A stretch of 64,000 nt of DNA from Mxb001 sp964537955. GTDB taxonomy: Bacteria > Actinomycetota > Actinomycetes > S36-B12. The notes beneath the pieces are model-generated. The model had not been told where the DNA came from. It saw only the letters and a program-made list of their open reading frames with translations, and did no database searches. The DNA is taken from positions 1-64,000 of the forward strand of contig CAZICY010000002.1 in NCBI GenBank assembly GCA_964537955.1. The letters are read 5' to 3'. Below are positions 10,375 to 18,895 of the stretch, in pieces. Position numbers and translations under genes: made by a program. How positions within the stretch are numbered: the stretch's first letter is position 1; each line of letters begins with the position of its first letter.

Positions 10375-12096
10375 ATGAACATCGTAGTGTCCGCTGTGAT
10401 GGGCGTCGGTGTGCCTCTCGCGTTCGGAGCGCCTGGATTCGTAGTTTCTGTCGAGTCCTCAACTGTCGTTCGAAGCGAAGGGTGGTCGACAACAACTTTG
10501 GTCGAAGCGGGGCCTGGTGGGGCGGCCGTCGTAGCTGGGACGCTTTCGACCAGGGCGGACATGTTTTCTGAAGCAGGCTCGCTCGCCCTAGATCAGATTG
10601 ATTCACAGAGCGCCTACGTGTCGACGCTGAGGCCTGACGGGATGCCTGAGTGGTCCGTTGTGACGCGGGGTTTGCGCGATGGCGATGGGATTGTCCGAAT
10701 TACAGGCCTTGATGTCTCACTCGATGGCCGCATCCTCGTGGGTGGCACTATCTCAGGCGCGGTCATCCTGGACGGTCCAGCTCGGGACGTTGAGCGGCTC
10801 GGGTCCTTTGCGCTGTTTCTCATGGAGCTATCGCAAACCGGGGAGCTAGTCGAGATTCATGAGTTCCCTGTAGGGGTAGGATTCGGCGACGTTGTCGTCA
10901 CCTCGGCTGCCTTTGATGGTCAAGGCGGCGCCATCATGTCTGGGTGGACGAATCGCGACGTGGACTTCACTCCTGGCGCGTCTGGGGGGACGCTGGTGCC
11001 AGTTGGCAAGGATGGATTTGTAGTTCGGTTTGATGGCTCCTGGCAGCTGTCGTGGCTAGGGCAGGTGGAGGGCGATGCCGCTGTTCATGACGTTTCGCCT
11101 GGCCCAGATGGTCAGACGTTGGCGACAGGAGCCTTCAGGGGAAACGCGACTGTAGTCGGGGCGGAGAGAACGGTGCTGTCGCTCACGTCATCGATCAGTT
11201 CGCCCTTTGTGGTCCAATTTGATTCGACTGGACGAGCGGATTGGGTGAGTCAGTCCACGGGGGGCGGTAGCGCCGACTCTGCAGCTATTGAATGGACGGC
11301 CGAGGGTCCTGTGATTGTCGGCAGCTTCAATCAAACTATCTCGTTCAAGAACTCCGGAGATCAAACGGTGACTGTTCGCGGCTACGGGGCACGTGACATT
11401 TTCGTTGCGCAGTTGTCACCCACAGGGGTATGGCGTTGGATCGTCACCGCTGGAGGGGATGGGGTTGACCTAGCTGGTGGCGTTTCCACGGATTCGGGTG
11501 GAAACATCTACGCGGCTGGATCGGGATACGGAGCAGTGGTCGTGCAAGGAACCGACCGTCGCGAGGTATTGGAGCGCGAGCGAGGACAGGGCGCTCTGCT
11601 TCTGTCCTTGACAGGCAGTGGCGCGCTTCGCTGGGGCGCACAGGACTATTCCGGTATCTCCCGGGGATACGGGGTCGCGATCGCGGGGAAGGATGAGGTT
11701 CTCCTAGGAGGGGCAGTTGCAGGGTCTTTGCGGTTTGCCACCGGGCTCCCATCGGCAAGTTCCCAGTTGCCACTGGTGGCTAACGGTTTTGCTCTGCGAG
11801 TCCAGCAGCAGTCAGAGGCAGTCGTTCCAGGGAATGTACTAAGGCTCTCGGCAGTCAAAAGAGGCGGGAACATCATCGCCTCGTGGAGTCCGCCGGCCTT
11901 CGATGGAGGGGCCCCCATCTTGGGTTATGACGTTCGCCTCAACCGTGGCCCATGGAACCAGAGTTATCGGCCCACTCAAACTTTCCCTGCCCCGAAGAGG
12001 GGTCGGATTGCCGTGATTGAGGTAAGGGCAGTTAACTCAGTGGGTGGAGGCCCGGCCTCGATCGTTCGTGTGAAGCTGGCTGCTACTAGCCGATAA
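10375..12096 (+). CDS. Beta-propeller (SBBP-type) repeat protein with FN3-like C-terminus
   Basis: A 573-residue protein unlike its neighbours. At least six repeats share an F/A-V-x-x-L/F core, then Gly, then Trp: AYVSTLRPDGMPEW, DGFVVRFDGSWQLSW, FVVQFDSTGRADW, DIFVAQLSPTGVWRW and GALLLSLTGSGALRW. This is the pattern of SBBP beta-propellers, often surface or secreted proteins. Residues from about 475 (LSAVKRGGNIIASWSPPAFD) look like a fibronectin type III domain. The N-terminus is hydrophobic but a poor signal peptide. AGGGGG precedes the ATG. Base composition is visibly AT-richer, with more rare codons than flanking genes, which suggests acquisition. Function unknown; adhesion is possible. 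Confidence 0.7.
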   Translation: MNIVVSAVMGVGVPLAFGAPGFVVSVESSTVVRSEGWSTTTLVEAGPGGAAVVAGTLSTRADMFSEAGSLALDQIDSQSAYVSTLRPDGMPEWSVVTRGLRDGDGIVRITGLDVSLDGRILVGGTISGAVILDGPARDVERLGSFALFLMELSQTGELVEIHEFPVGVGFGDVVVTSAAFDGQGGAIMSGWTNRDVDFTPGASGGTLVPVGKDGFVVRFDGSWQLSWLGQVEGDAAVHDVSPGPDGQTLATGAFRGNATVVGAERTVLSLTSSISSPFVVQFDSTGRADWVSQSTGGGSADSAAIEWTAEGPVIVGSFNQTISFKNSGDQTVTVRGYGARDIFVAQLSPTGVWRWIVTAGGDGVDLAGGVSTDSGGNIYAAGSGYGAVVVQGTDRREVLERERGQGALLLSLTGSGALRWGAQDYSGISRGYGVAIAGKDEVLLGGAVAGSLRFATGLPSASSQLPLVANGFALRVQQQSEAVVPGNVLRLSAVKRGGNIIASWSPPAFDGGAPILGYDVRLNRGPWNQSYRPTQTFPAPKRGRIAVIEVRAVNSVGGGPASIVRVKLAATSR

Positions 12097-12228
12097 CTTG
12101 ACAGTCGGACGTAAACCCCTTGCGGGGTAGGGGCTCGAGATGGCGTGATTGGCTCAGTTGCTCGGATTGTCATTTTGCAAGGTGACCTGTAGCGAAGCCG
12201 CGGAGGCGGATTCAGAAGGGCGAGTGCA
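12097..12228 (+). promoter_or_regulatory. Leader region of ald
   Basis: 132 bases between the inserted propeller gene and ald. There is a perfect -35-like TTGACA at 12098-12103, but no convincing -10 at 16-18 bases. A short hairpin ACCCC-TTGC-GGGGT lies at 12115-12128 without a T tract. The region may end the upstream transcript and start the ald transcript; neither is certain. Confidence 0.3.
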
Positions 12229-13344
12229 ATGAAGGTCGGCGTACCCACCGAGGTCAAGAACCACGAGTACCGCGTGGCGATCACCCCCGCAGGCGTCTTC
12301 GAGCTGTGCCGCCACGGCCATGAGGTCGCCGTGCAGTCCGGCGCCGGTCTCGGCTCGTCGATCTCCGACGAGGAGTTCATCGCCGCGGGAGCGCACATGC
12401 TCCCCACCGCGGACGATGTGTGGGGCTACGCCGATCTCATCTTGAAGGTCAAGGAGCCCATCGCCGAGGAGTACGGGCGCATGCGTCCGGGGCAGATCCT
12501 CTTCACCTACCTCCACCTCGCCGCCTCGCGCGAGTGCACGGACGCGCTGCTCGGCTCCGGCGTCACCGCCATCGCCTACGAGACGGTCGAGCTCCCGGAC
12601 GGCTCGCTGCCCCTGCTCGCCCCGATGTCCGAGGTGGCCGGGCGCATGGCACCGCAGGTGGGCGCCTATGCGCTCCAGCGCGCCAACGGCGGGCGCGGAG
12701 TGCTCATGGGCGGCGTCTCGGGCGTCTACGCCGCCAAGGTCGTCGTGATCGGCGCGGGGGTGTCCGGGCTCAACGCCGCCGCGATCGCGCTCGGCATGCA
12801 GGCTGAGGTGCTCCTGCTCGACAAGAACATCGCCCGTCTGCGCCAGGTGGACGCGATCTACCAGGGTCACATGCAGACGGTCGCATCCAATGCCTATGAG
12901 ATCGAGAAGGCCGTGCTCGACGCGGACCTCGTCATCGGTGCGGTCCTCGTCCCCGGCGCCAAGGCGCCGACCCTGGTGAGCAACGACCTGGTGTCGCGCA
13001 TGAAGAAGGGCAGTGTGCTGGTCGACATCGCCATCGATCAGGGCGGATGCTTCGAGGACTCCCGTCCCACCACGCATGCGGATCCCACGTTCGCCGTCCA
13101 CAACTCGGTCTTCTACTGCGTGGCCAACATGCCTGGTGCCGTGCCGCACACCTCGACGTACGCGCTCACCAATGTCACGCTGCCCTACGCCGTCGAGATC
13201 GCCGACCACGGATGGCGCGGAGCGCTCCAGCGCGATGCCGCGCTGCGGCCCGGCCTCAACGTGCACGAGGGACAGGTCACCTATGCGGCCGTGGGCGAGT
13301 CGTTCGGCCTGCCGACCGTCGCGGTCGAGGACGTCCTCGCCTGA
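12229..13344 (+). CDS. ald: Alanine dehydrogenase
   Basis: A 371-residue NAD-dependent L-alanine dehydrogenase interconverting alanine with pyruvate and ammonia. Catalytic Lys75 (LKVKEP) and His96 (YLHLA) fall at the same numbers as in the M. tuberculosis enzyme. The Rossmann motif is VIGAGVSGLNAA, and the C-terminal MPGAVPHTSTYALTN block is diagnostic. In mycobacteria the enzyme is induced by alanine and low oxygen. The ATG follows AGAAGGG. Its TGA overlaps the putative CTG start of xerD. Confidence 0.97.
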   Translation: MKVGVPTEVKNHEYRVAITPAGVFELCRHGHEVAVQSGAGLGSSISDEEFIAAGAHMLPTADDVWGYADLILKVKEPIAEEYGRMRPGQILFTYLHLAASRECTDALLGSGVTAIAYETVELPDGSLPLLAPMSEVAGRMAPQVGAYALQRANGGRGVLMGGVSGVYAAKVVVIGAGVSGLNAAAIALGMQAEVLLLDKNIARLRQVDAIYQGHMQTVASNAYEIEKAVLDADLVIGAVLVPGAKAPTLVSNDLVSRMKKGSVLVDIAIDQGGCFEDSRPTTHADPTFAVHNSVFYCVANMPGAVPHTSTYALTNVTLPYAVEIADHGWRGALQRDAALRPGLNVHEGQVTYAAVGESFGLPTVAVEDVLA

Positions 13345-14264
13345 GCGCGACGACGCTGGAGCGCGCGGTCGGGGACTACCTCGACCACCTCGTCGTGGAG
13401 CGCGGCCTGTCGCGCAACACCGTCGCGGCGTACCGGCGTGACCTCTCGCGCTACGCCGAGTGGTGCGCCGCGCGCGGCATCGCGGCACCCGACCGGGTGA
13501 CCTCCACGGACCTCGCCGACTTCACGGTCGACCTCGCGCGAGGCGGGGAGGGGCGCGCGGCCCTGGGCCCCGGCTCGGTGGCGCGCTGCGTGGTGGCCGT
13601 GCGGGGATTCCACCGCTTCTGCCTCCTCGAGGGGGTCACCCCCAGCGACCCGGCACGCTCGTGGCGACCGCCTCGCACGCCGCGGCGGCTGCCCAAGGCC
13701 ATCCCCTACGACCGCGTCGTGGCGCTCATCGCGGCCGCGGGGGCTGCCGAGGCGCCCTTCGGCGTACGGGACACCGCGCTCCTGGAGGTGCTCTACGGGG
13801 TCGGGGCGCGCATCTCGGAAGCCTGTGGCCTCGACGTCGACGACATCGACCTCGACGAGCGCGTCGTGCTGTTGCGCGGCAAGGGGGGACGCGAGCGCCG
13901 CCTCCCTCTCGGCGGACACGCGGCCGAGGCGGTCTCGGCCTATCTCGTGCGTGGACGCCCCGCCCTCATGACGCGATCCACGCCTGCGCTCTTCATCAAC
14001 TCGCGGGGATCGCGGCTGAGTCGCCAGAGCGCCTGGGCGGTGATCTCGGCGGCGGCGGACCGCGCCGGCCTCGCCGGGGTGTCCCCGCACACCCTGCGGC
14101 ACAGCTTCGCCACCCACCTGCTCGAGGGGGGCGCCGACGTCCGGGTCGTGCAGGAGCTCCTCGGGCACGCCTCCGTGACGACCACCCAGATCTACACTCG
14201 GGTCACGGTGGACACGCTTCGCGAGGTCTACGCGACCAGCCACCCCAGGGCCCGGGGCGTCTGA
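13341..14264 (+). CDS. xerD: Tyrosine recombinase XerD
   Basis: A 307-residue site-specific recombinase that resolves chromosome dimers with XerC at dif. The N-terminal SAM-like domain (YLDHLVVERGLSRNTVAAYR) precedes the catalytic domain with Arg157 (GARISEACGL), His250-x-x-Arg253 (HTLRHSF), His276 (LGHASV) and the nucleophile Tyr285 (IYTRV). No ATG, GTG or TTG lies where the family starts; the only fitting codon is CTG 13341, overlapping the ald stop as CTGA. GTG 13395 would remove the start of the core-binding domain. Its place just before parA-scpA-scpB is conserved. Confidence 0.92.
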   Translation: MSATTLERAVGDYLDHLVVERGLSRNTVAAYRRDLSRYAEWCAARGIAAPDRVTSTDLADFTVDLARGGEGRAALGPGSVARCVVAVRGFHRFCLLEGVTPSDPARSWRPPRTPRRLPKAIPYDRVVALIAAAGAAEAPFGVRDTALLEVLYGVGARISEACGLDVDDIDLDERVVLLRGKGGRERRLPLGGHAAEAVSAYLVRGRPALMTRSTPALFINSRGSRLSRQSAWAVISAAADRAGLAGVSPHTLRHSFATHLLEGGADVRVVQELLGHASVTTTQIYTRVTVDTLREVYATSHPRARGV

Positions 14265-14278
14265 GAGGATGTCGCGGT

Positions 14279-14293
14279 CCGGGAGGCTCCCGG
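14279..14293 (+). terminator. Short hairpin between xerD and parA
   Basis: CCGGGA-GGC-TCCCGG forms a six-pair stem with a three-base loop, without a T tract. It may be a weak terminator or part of the parA leader. Confidence 0.25.
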
Positions 14294-14317
14294 CGGGTCC
14301 GCAGGGGAGGAGGCGCC

Positions 14318-15166
14318 ATGGCCGCCGACGCTCAAGCACACGTCGGGCCCACGGGCCGGCCCACGCCTGACTTCCCGGTGCCGGCGCCCCTGGACCACCA
14401 CGGGCCCGCACGCGTCATCGCGATGGTCAACCAGAAGGGCGGCGTGGGCAAGACCACGTCGACGGTGAGCCTCGGCGCGGCCCTGGCGGAGTACGGCCGC
14501 CGGGTGCTCCTGGTCGACTTCGACCCGCAGGGCGCCCTGTCCGTCGCGCTGGGAGTCCCGGCGCACGACCTCGACCGCACCGTCTACAACCTGCTCATGG
14601 ACGAGGGCTGCTCGGCCGACGACGTGATCGTGTCCACGACCGTGCCCGGCCTGGACCTGATGCCGAGCAACATCGACCTCTCCGCGGCGGAGGTCGCGCT
14701 GGTCAATGAGGTCGCCCGCGAGCACGCCCTCGTGCGGGGTCTCGCCAGCATCGTCGACCGCTACGACTACATCATCATCGACTGCCAGCCGTCGCTGGGC
14801 CTGCTCACCATCAACGCCCTCACCGCGGCCAACGGCGTCATCATTCCGCTCGAGTGCGAATACTTCGCGCTCCGCGGCGTCAAGCTCCTCACCGACACCG
14901 TGACCAAGGTCCAGGGCAGGCTCAACCCCCATCTGGAGCTCACGGGGGTCCTCGCCACGATGTACGACGCGCGCACCCTGCACACGCGAGAGGTCCTCGA
15001 GCGAGTGGTCGATGCCTTCGGCGACCAGGTCTTCCACACGGTGATCAGCCGCACGATCAAGTTCCCCGATGCCACCGTCGCCGGCGAGCCGATCACCGTC
15101 TTCGCGCCGTCCAGTCCCGGAGCGGATTCCTACCGGCAGCTGGCCCGAGAGCTCATCGCCAAGTGA
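14318..15166 (+). CDS. ParA/MinD-family ATPase
   Basis: A 282-residue ParA-type ATPase with the deviant Walker A KGGVGKTT at residues 40-47, DFDPQGALSVALG and the Walker B region YIIIDCQPSLGLLT. Members encoded beside scpA-scpB (Rv1708-like) take part in chromosome partitioning or in placing protein complexes; no parB gene or parS-like site is visible here, so it is an orphan copy. The ATG is preceded by a strong GGGGAGGAGG. Its stop overlaps GTG 15163 of scpA. Confidence 0.92.
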   Translation: MAADAQAHVGPTGRPTPDFPVPAPLDHHGPARVIAMVNQKGGVGKTTSTVSLGAALAEYGRRVLLVDFDPQGALSVALGVPAHDLDRTVYNLLMDEGCSADDVIVSTTVPGLDLMPSNIDLSAAEVALVNEVAREHALVRGLASIVDRYDYIIIDCQPSLGLLTINALTAANGVIIPLECEYFALRGVKLLTDTVTKVQGRLNPHLELTGVLATMYDARTLHTREVLERVVDAFGDQVFHTVISRTIKFPDATVAGEPITVFAPSSPGADSYRQLARELIAK

Positions 15167-16119
15167 CGCAGACCCCTGTGGCCGGCGAGCACGTCGACCA
15201 GGCTGACGAGCACGGCGCCGCGGCCCCCGGCTCGGCGTTCTCCGTGACCGTCGGGTCCTTCGAGGGCCCCTTCGACCTGCTCCTGCAGCTCATCTCCAAG
15301 CACAAGCTCGAGGTCACCGAGCTCGCCCTGCACGTGGTCACCGATGAGTTCATCGCCCACCTGCGCGCCCAGGGCCCGGAGTGGGACCTCGACGAGACGA
15401 CGGAGTTCCTCGTCGTGGCCGCGACGCTGCTGGACCTCAAGGCCGCCCGCCTCCTGCCCGGCGGAGAGATCGAGGACGAGGAAGACCTGGCCCTGCTCGA
15501 GGCGCGCGACCTGCTCTTCGCCCGCCTTCTTCAGTACCGCGCCTACAAGGAGGTGTCGGCGCTCTTTGCCGACCGCATGTCGCGCGCGGCCAGGCAGGTC
15601 CCGCGCACCGTCGGCCTCGAGCCGCACTTCGCCGACCTGCTTCCCGAGGTGGTGCTCGGACTAGGCCCCGAGGCGTTCGCAGCGCTGGCGGCCAAGGCGC
15701 TCACGCCGCGCCCCGAGCCAGAGGTGAGCGTGAGCCACCTGCACGTGCCGCTGGTGAGCGTGCGCGAGCAGGCCGCCATTATCGTGGGCCGGCTGCGCCG
15801 TCAGCGCACGGCGACGTTCCGTGCGCTGGTCTCGGACGCGACGACGACCATGGTGGTGATCGGTCGGTTCCTGGCGCTGCTCGAGCTCTTCCGCGAGGGG
15901 TCGGTGTCCTTCGAGCAGGTGGCTCCCCTGGGGGACCTCACCATTCGTTGGACTGGCAGTGACGACGGAGACATCGACGTGCGCGACGAGTACGACGACT
16001 ACGACGACGAGGCCGGCGCTCAGGGCGAGCAGCCCGATGAGGCCGCCGCCGTCGAGGGGGAAGTGTTCGACGTCGAGGCAGACGGCGTCGCCGTCGAGGT
16101 GGAAGGGATCGAGCCATGA
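15163..16119 (+). CDS. scpA: Segregation and condensation protein A
   Basis: ScpA is the kleisin that bridges SMC heads in the condensin complex. The 318-residue protein has the N-terminal kleisin block FEGPFDLLLQLISKHKLEVT, the middle RDLLFARLLQYRAYKE region and a C-terminal winged helix, then a long acidic tail (EYDDYDDEAG and beyond). GTG 15163 overlaps the parA stop and is chosen for the coupling typical of this operon; GTG 15178 is the alternative. Its TGA overlaps the scpB ATG. Confidence 0.93.
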   Translation: MTQTPVAGEHVDQADEHGAAAPGSAFSVTVGSFEGPFDLLLQLISKHKLEVTELALHVVTDEFIAHLRAQGPEWDLDETTEFLVVAATLLDLKAARLLPGGEIEDEEDLALLEARDLLFARLLQYRAYKEVSALFADRMSRAARQVPRTVGLEPHFADLLPEVVLGLGPEAFAALAAKALTPRPEPEVSVSHLHVPLVSVREQAAIIVGRLRRQRTATFRALVSDATTTMVVIGRFLALLELFREGSVSFEQVAPLGDLTIRWTGSDDGDIDVRDEYDDYDDEAGAQGEQPDEAAAVEGEVFDVEADGVAVEVEGIEP

Positions 16120-16715
16120 CCGACGTGACCGTCGACGAGCCCGGCGACGAACTGCCTGCGCCGTCGCTGGGCGCTGCCCTCGAGGCACTGCTCATCGTCG
16201 CCGTCGAGCCGCAGACCACCGTGGAGCTCGCCGAGGCCACCCGGCATCCTGTCGATGTCGTGGCCGCCCGGCTGAGGGAGCTCGCCGAGGAGTACGCCGC
16301 CCAGGAGCGCGGGTTCGCGCTGCGCGAGGTCGCGGGCGGCTGGCGCTTCTACACGAGCGAGTCCTGCGCAGGCATGGTCGAGCGGTGGGTGCTCGACGGC
16401 CAGCAGGCCCGGCTGACCCAGGCCGCCCTGGAGACCCTGGCCGTGATCGCCTACCGACAGCCCGTCTCCCGGGCGCGCATCAGCGCGGTGCGCGGCGTCA
16501 ACGTCGACGGCGTACTGCGCACCCTGCAGTCGCGGGGCCTGATCGAGGAGGCGGGCACCGATCCCTCGAGTCAGGCGATCCTCTTCCGCACGACCCCCTA
16601 CTTCCTCGAGCGCATGGGCATTGCCTCCCTCGAGGACCTGCCCGATCTTGCCGAGCACCTGCCTGACCTGGCCGAGCTCGAAGCCGTCATCGACGCCGTC
16701 GCCGCGGGGGAGTAG
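16116..16715 (+). CDS. scpB: Segregation and condensation protein B
   Basis: A 199-residue partner of ScpA in the SMC condensin. It has two winged-helix domains; the signature is LTQAALETLAVIAYRQPVSR followed by RGVNVDGVLRTLQSRGLI. ATGA overlap with scpA guarantees coupled synthesis. Its TAG stop shares the G of the next GTG start. Confidence 0.95.
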   Translation: MTDVTVDEPGDELPAPSLGAALEALLIVAVEPQTTVELAEATRHPVDVVAARLRELAEEYAAQERGFALREVAGGWRFYTSESCAGMVERWVLDGQQARLTQAALETLAVIAYRQPVSRARISAVRGVNVDGVLRTLQSRGLIEEAGTDPSSQAILFRTTPYFLERMGIASLEDLPDLAEHLPDLAELEAVIDAVAAGE

Positions 16716-17446
16716 TGGCGGACGACGGCGTGCGCCTGCAGAAGGTCCTCGCTTCCGCGGGTCTCGGCAGCCGTCGCGCATGCGAGGAGCTCATCGCGCA
16801 GGGCCGCGTCGAGGTGGACGGTCGCGTCGTGCGGGAGCAGGGCCTGCGGGTGGATCCCCTTCGCGCGGTCGTGCGCGTCGATGGGGAGCGCGTGCCGACC
16901 GCTCCCGACACCGTCGTACTCGCCCTCAACAAGCCGCGCGGTGTGGTCACGGCCATGTCCGACGATCTCGGCCGCCCGTGCGTGGGCGACTATGTCACCG
17001 AGCGCACCGAGCGGCTCTTCCACGTCGGACGCCTCGACTCCGACACCGAGGGCCTGCTCCTGCTCACCAATGACGGCGTCCTCGCGCAGCACCTGTCCCA
17101 CCCCTCCCACGGGGTCGCCAAGACGTATGTCGCGCTCGTGCCGGGGCCCATCCCGCGCGATGTGGGCCGGCAGCTGCGCGCGGGCGTCGAACTCGATGAC
17201 GGCATGGCGCGCGTGGATTCCTTCGCGATCCTCGAGGCCACGCCCAACAAGGCGCTGGTCGAGGTCACCCTCCACGAGGGCCGCAATCACATCGTCCGCC
17301 GCCTGCTCACCGCCGTGGGCCATCCGGTGGAGGAGCTGGTCCGGACCCAGGTCGGACCCATCCGACTCGGGCAGCTGCGCCCGGGCCGCACCCGCGTGGT
17401 GACCGGCCCGGAGCTGCACAGCCTCTACACGGCTGCGGGCCTGTAG
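16715..17446 (+). CDS. 23S rRNA pseudouridine synthase RluB-type
   Basis: A 243-residue pseudouridine synthase of the RsuA/RluB/E/F family. It has an N-terminal S4 domain (RLQKVLASAGLGSRRACEE), the catalytic Asp in GRLDSDTEGLLLLTNDG, and the C-terminal GRNHIVRRLL block. By family and by position after scpB it should modify 23S rRNA near U2605. GTG start overlaps the scpB stop by one base. Confidence 0.92.
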   Translation: MADDGVRLQKVLASAGLGSRRACEELIAQGRVEVDGRVVREQGLRVDPLRAVVRVDGERVPTAPDTVVLALNKPRGVVTAMSDDLGRPCVGDYVTERTERLFHVGRLDSDTEGLLLLTNDGVLAQHLSHPSHGVAKTYVALVPGPIPRDVGRQLRAGVELDDGMARVDSFAILEATPNKALVEVTLHEGRNHIVRRLLTAVGHPVEELVRTQVGPIRLGQLRPGRTRVVTGPELHSLYTAAGL

Positions 17447-17450
17447 TCAC

Positions 17451-17456
17451 TAGGGT
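17451..17456 (+). promoter_or_regulatory. Candidate -10 hexamer TAGGGT for aroH
   Basis: TAGGGT ends six bases before the aroH ATG, and no ribosome-binding site is visible, which fits leaderless transcription. Confidence 0.5.
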
Positions 17457-17462
17457 GGCGCC

Positions 17463-17825
17463 ATGCCCATGAGGGGAATCCGCGGTGCGACGGCGCTGCA
17501 GCACGACGATGCCCAGGAGATGGCGGAGGCCGTCGCAGAGCTCGTCGGCGAGATGCTCGTGCGCAACGGCGTCACGGCGGATGACCTCGTGAGCATCCTC
17601 TTCACGGCGACCCCCGACCTGCACTGTGCCTTCCCGGCTGCCGCGGCCCGCTCCCTCGGCCTCGCCGACGTGCCCCTCATCTGCGCCCAGGAGCTCGACG
17701 TCCGCGGTGCGATGCCGCGCGTGGTGCGGGTCCTCGCGCACGCCGAGACCGAGCTGCCGCGCGCCCAGGTCCAGCACGTCTACCTCCGGGGGGCCGAGGC
17801 GCTGCGCCAGGACCTCGCGACATGA
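17463..17825 (+). CDS. aroH: Chorismate mutase, AroH type
   Basis: A 120-residue trimeric chorismate mutase of the pseudo-alpha/beta-barrel AroH class, forming prephenate from chorismate. Active-site residues line up with the Bacillus subtilis enzyme: Arg7 (RGIRGAT), Cys74 and Glu77 (ICAQELDV), Arg89 (VVRVL) and Tyr107 (VYLRGA). It is translationally coupled to tyrA by ATGA, so prephenate is channelled towards tyrosine. Confidence 0.95.
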   Translation: MPMRGIRGATALQHDDAQEMAEAVAELVGEMLVRNGVTADDLVSILFTATPDLHCAFPAAAARSLGLADVPLICAQELDVRGAMPRVVRVLAHAETELPRAQVQHVYLRGAEALRQDLAT

Positions 17826-18886
17826 CGGTGCCCGTCGCCGGCCCGGTGCTCGTGATCGGCAGCGGGCTGCTGGGTGCCTCTGTCGGGCTCGCACTGCGAC
17901 GTGCGGGCGTGCGTGTCTGGATGGACGACATCGACCCGGCGGCCGTGGCCGAGGCCGTGGCGCGGGGCGCGGGCGAGGAGTGGACGCCGGGTGCGGGAGA
18001 GCCGAGCCTGGTGGTCGTTGCCGTGCCTCCTGCAGTCGCGGGCGACGCGCTGGCACGCGCCAGCCTGCTGCCGGGCGCCGTGGTCACGGACGTCACCTCG
18101 GTCAAGGCCGAACCCCTGCGTGCCGCGCTGGCCCAGGGAGCTGATGCTTCGCGGCTCGTCGGCGGCCATCCCATGGCCGGGCGGGAGGTCCCCGGAGCCG
18201 CAGGAGCGCGCCACGACCTGTTCGACGATCGGGTCTGGGTGGTCTCGCCGCTGCCGGACAGCGCGCCCGAAAGCGTTGCGGTGGTCCGCGACCTCGCGCT
18301 GACGTGCGGCGCGGTCCCCGTCGAGCTCGCCCCGGCCGATCACGACCGGGCGGTCGCGCTCACCTCGCACGCACCGCAGCTGCTGTCGTCGCTGCTCGCG
18401 GCCCGCCTGCTCGATGCCGATGCCGACGCGGTCGCGGTGTCCGGCCAGGCCCTGCGCGACATGACGCGCATCGCCGCCTCCGACCCCGGCCTGTGGCGCG
18501 AGATCCTCGACGCCAATGCGCAGTCCGTCGCGGCCGTCCTGGAGGCCTACGCACGCGACCTGGACGAGGTCATCGCCCGGTTGCGCCGGGGGGAGGACGT
18601 GCGGCAGGCCCTCGAGAGGGGGTCGGCTGGTCGTCAGCGCATCCCGGGCAAGCACGGCGCAGCGGCCACGGCGTACGACCTCGTGCCCGTGATCATCAAG
18701 GACGAGCCCGGTGAGTTGGCGCGCGTGTTCGTCGCGGCGGGGGATCTCGGGGTCAACCTCGAGGATGTGCGCATCGACCACGTGCTGGGCAAGCCGTCGG
18801 GGCTCGTGGAGCTCTCGGTGCGGCCCGAGTCGACCGACCGGCTCATCGAGGGCCTGCGCTCGCTCGGGTTCGACGTCCGCGCCTAG
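17822..18886 (+). CDS. tyrA: Prephenate dehydrogenase
   Basis: A 354-residue TyrA that oxidatively decarboxylates prephenate to 4-hydroxyphenylpyruvate. The N-terminal Rossmann motif is VIGSGLLGASVGLAL, followed by DVTSVKAEPL, the GGHPMAGRE catalytic loop and SHAPQLLSSLLA. A C-terminal ACT domain (IIKDEPGELARVFVAAGDLG) suggests feedback control by tyrosine. It directly follows aroH. Its TAG stop forms part of the cmk promoter hexamer. Confidence 0.95.
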   Translation: MTVPVAGPVLVIGSGLLGASVGLALRRAGVRVWMDDIDPAAVAEAVARGAGEEWTPGAGEPSLVVVAVPPAVAGDALARASLLPGAVVTDVTSVKAEPLRAALAQGADASRLVGGHPMAGREVPGAAGARHDLFDDRVWVVSPLPDSAPESVAVVRDLALTCGAVPVELAPADHDRAVALTSHAPQLLSSLLAARLLDADADAVAVSGQALRDMTRIAASDPGLWREILDANAQSVAAVLEAYARDLDEVIARLRRGEDVRQALERGSAGRQRIPGKHGAAATAYDLVPVIIKDEPGELARVFVAAGDLGVNLEDVRIDHVLGKPSGLVELSVRPESTDRLIEGLRSLGFDVRA

Positions 18887-18889
18887 GGT
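18884..18889 (+). promoter_or_regulatory. Candidate -10 hexamer TAGGGT for cmk
   Basis: TAGGGT begins with the tyrA stop codon and ends six bases before the cmk GTG. The spacing and hexamer are the same as for aroH. Confidence 0.5.
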
Positions 18890-18895
18890 GTCACC

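Noticed and set aside
14318..15166. parS-like sites for the ParA-type gene
   Set aside because: No palindrome resembling the parS consensus was noticed nearby and no parB gene is present.
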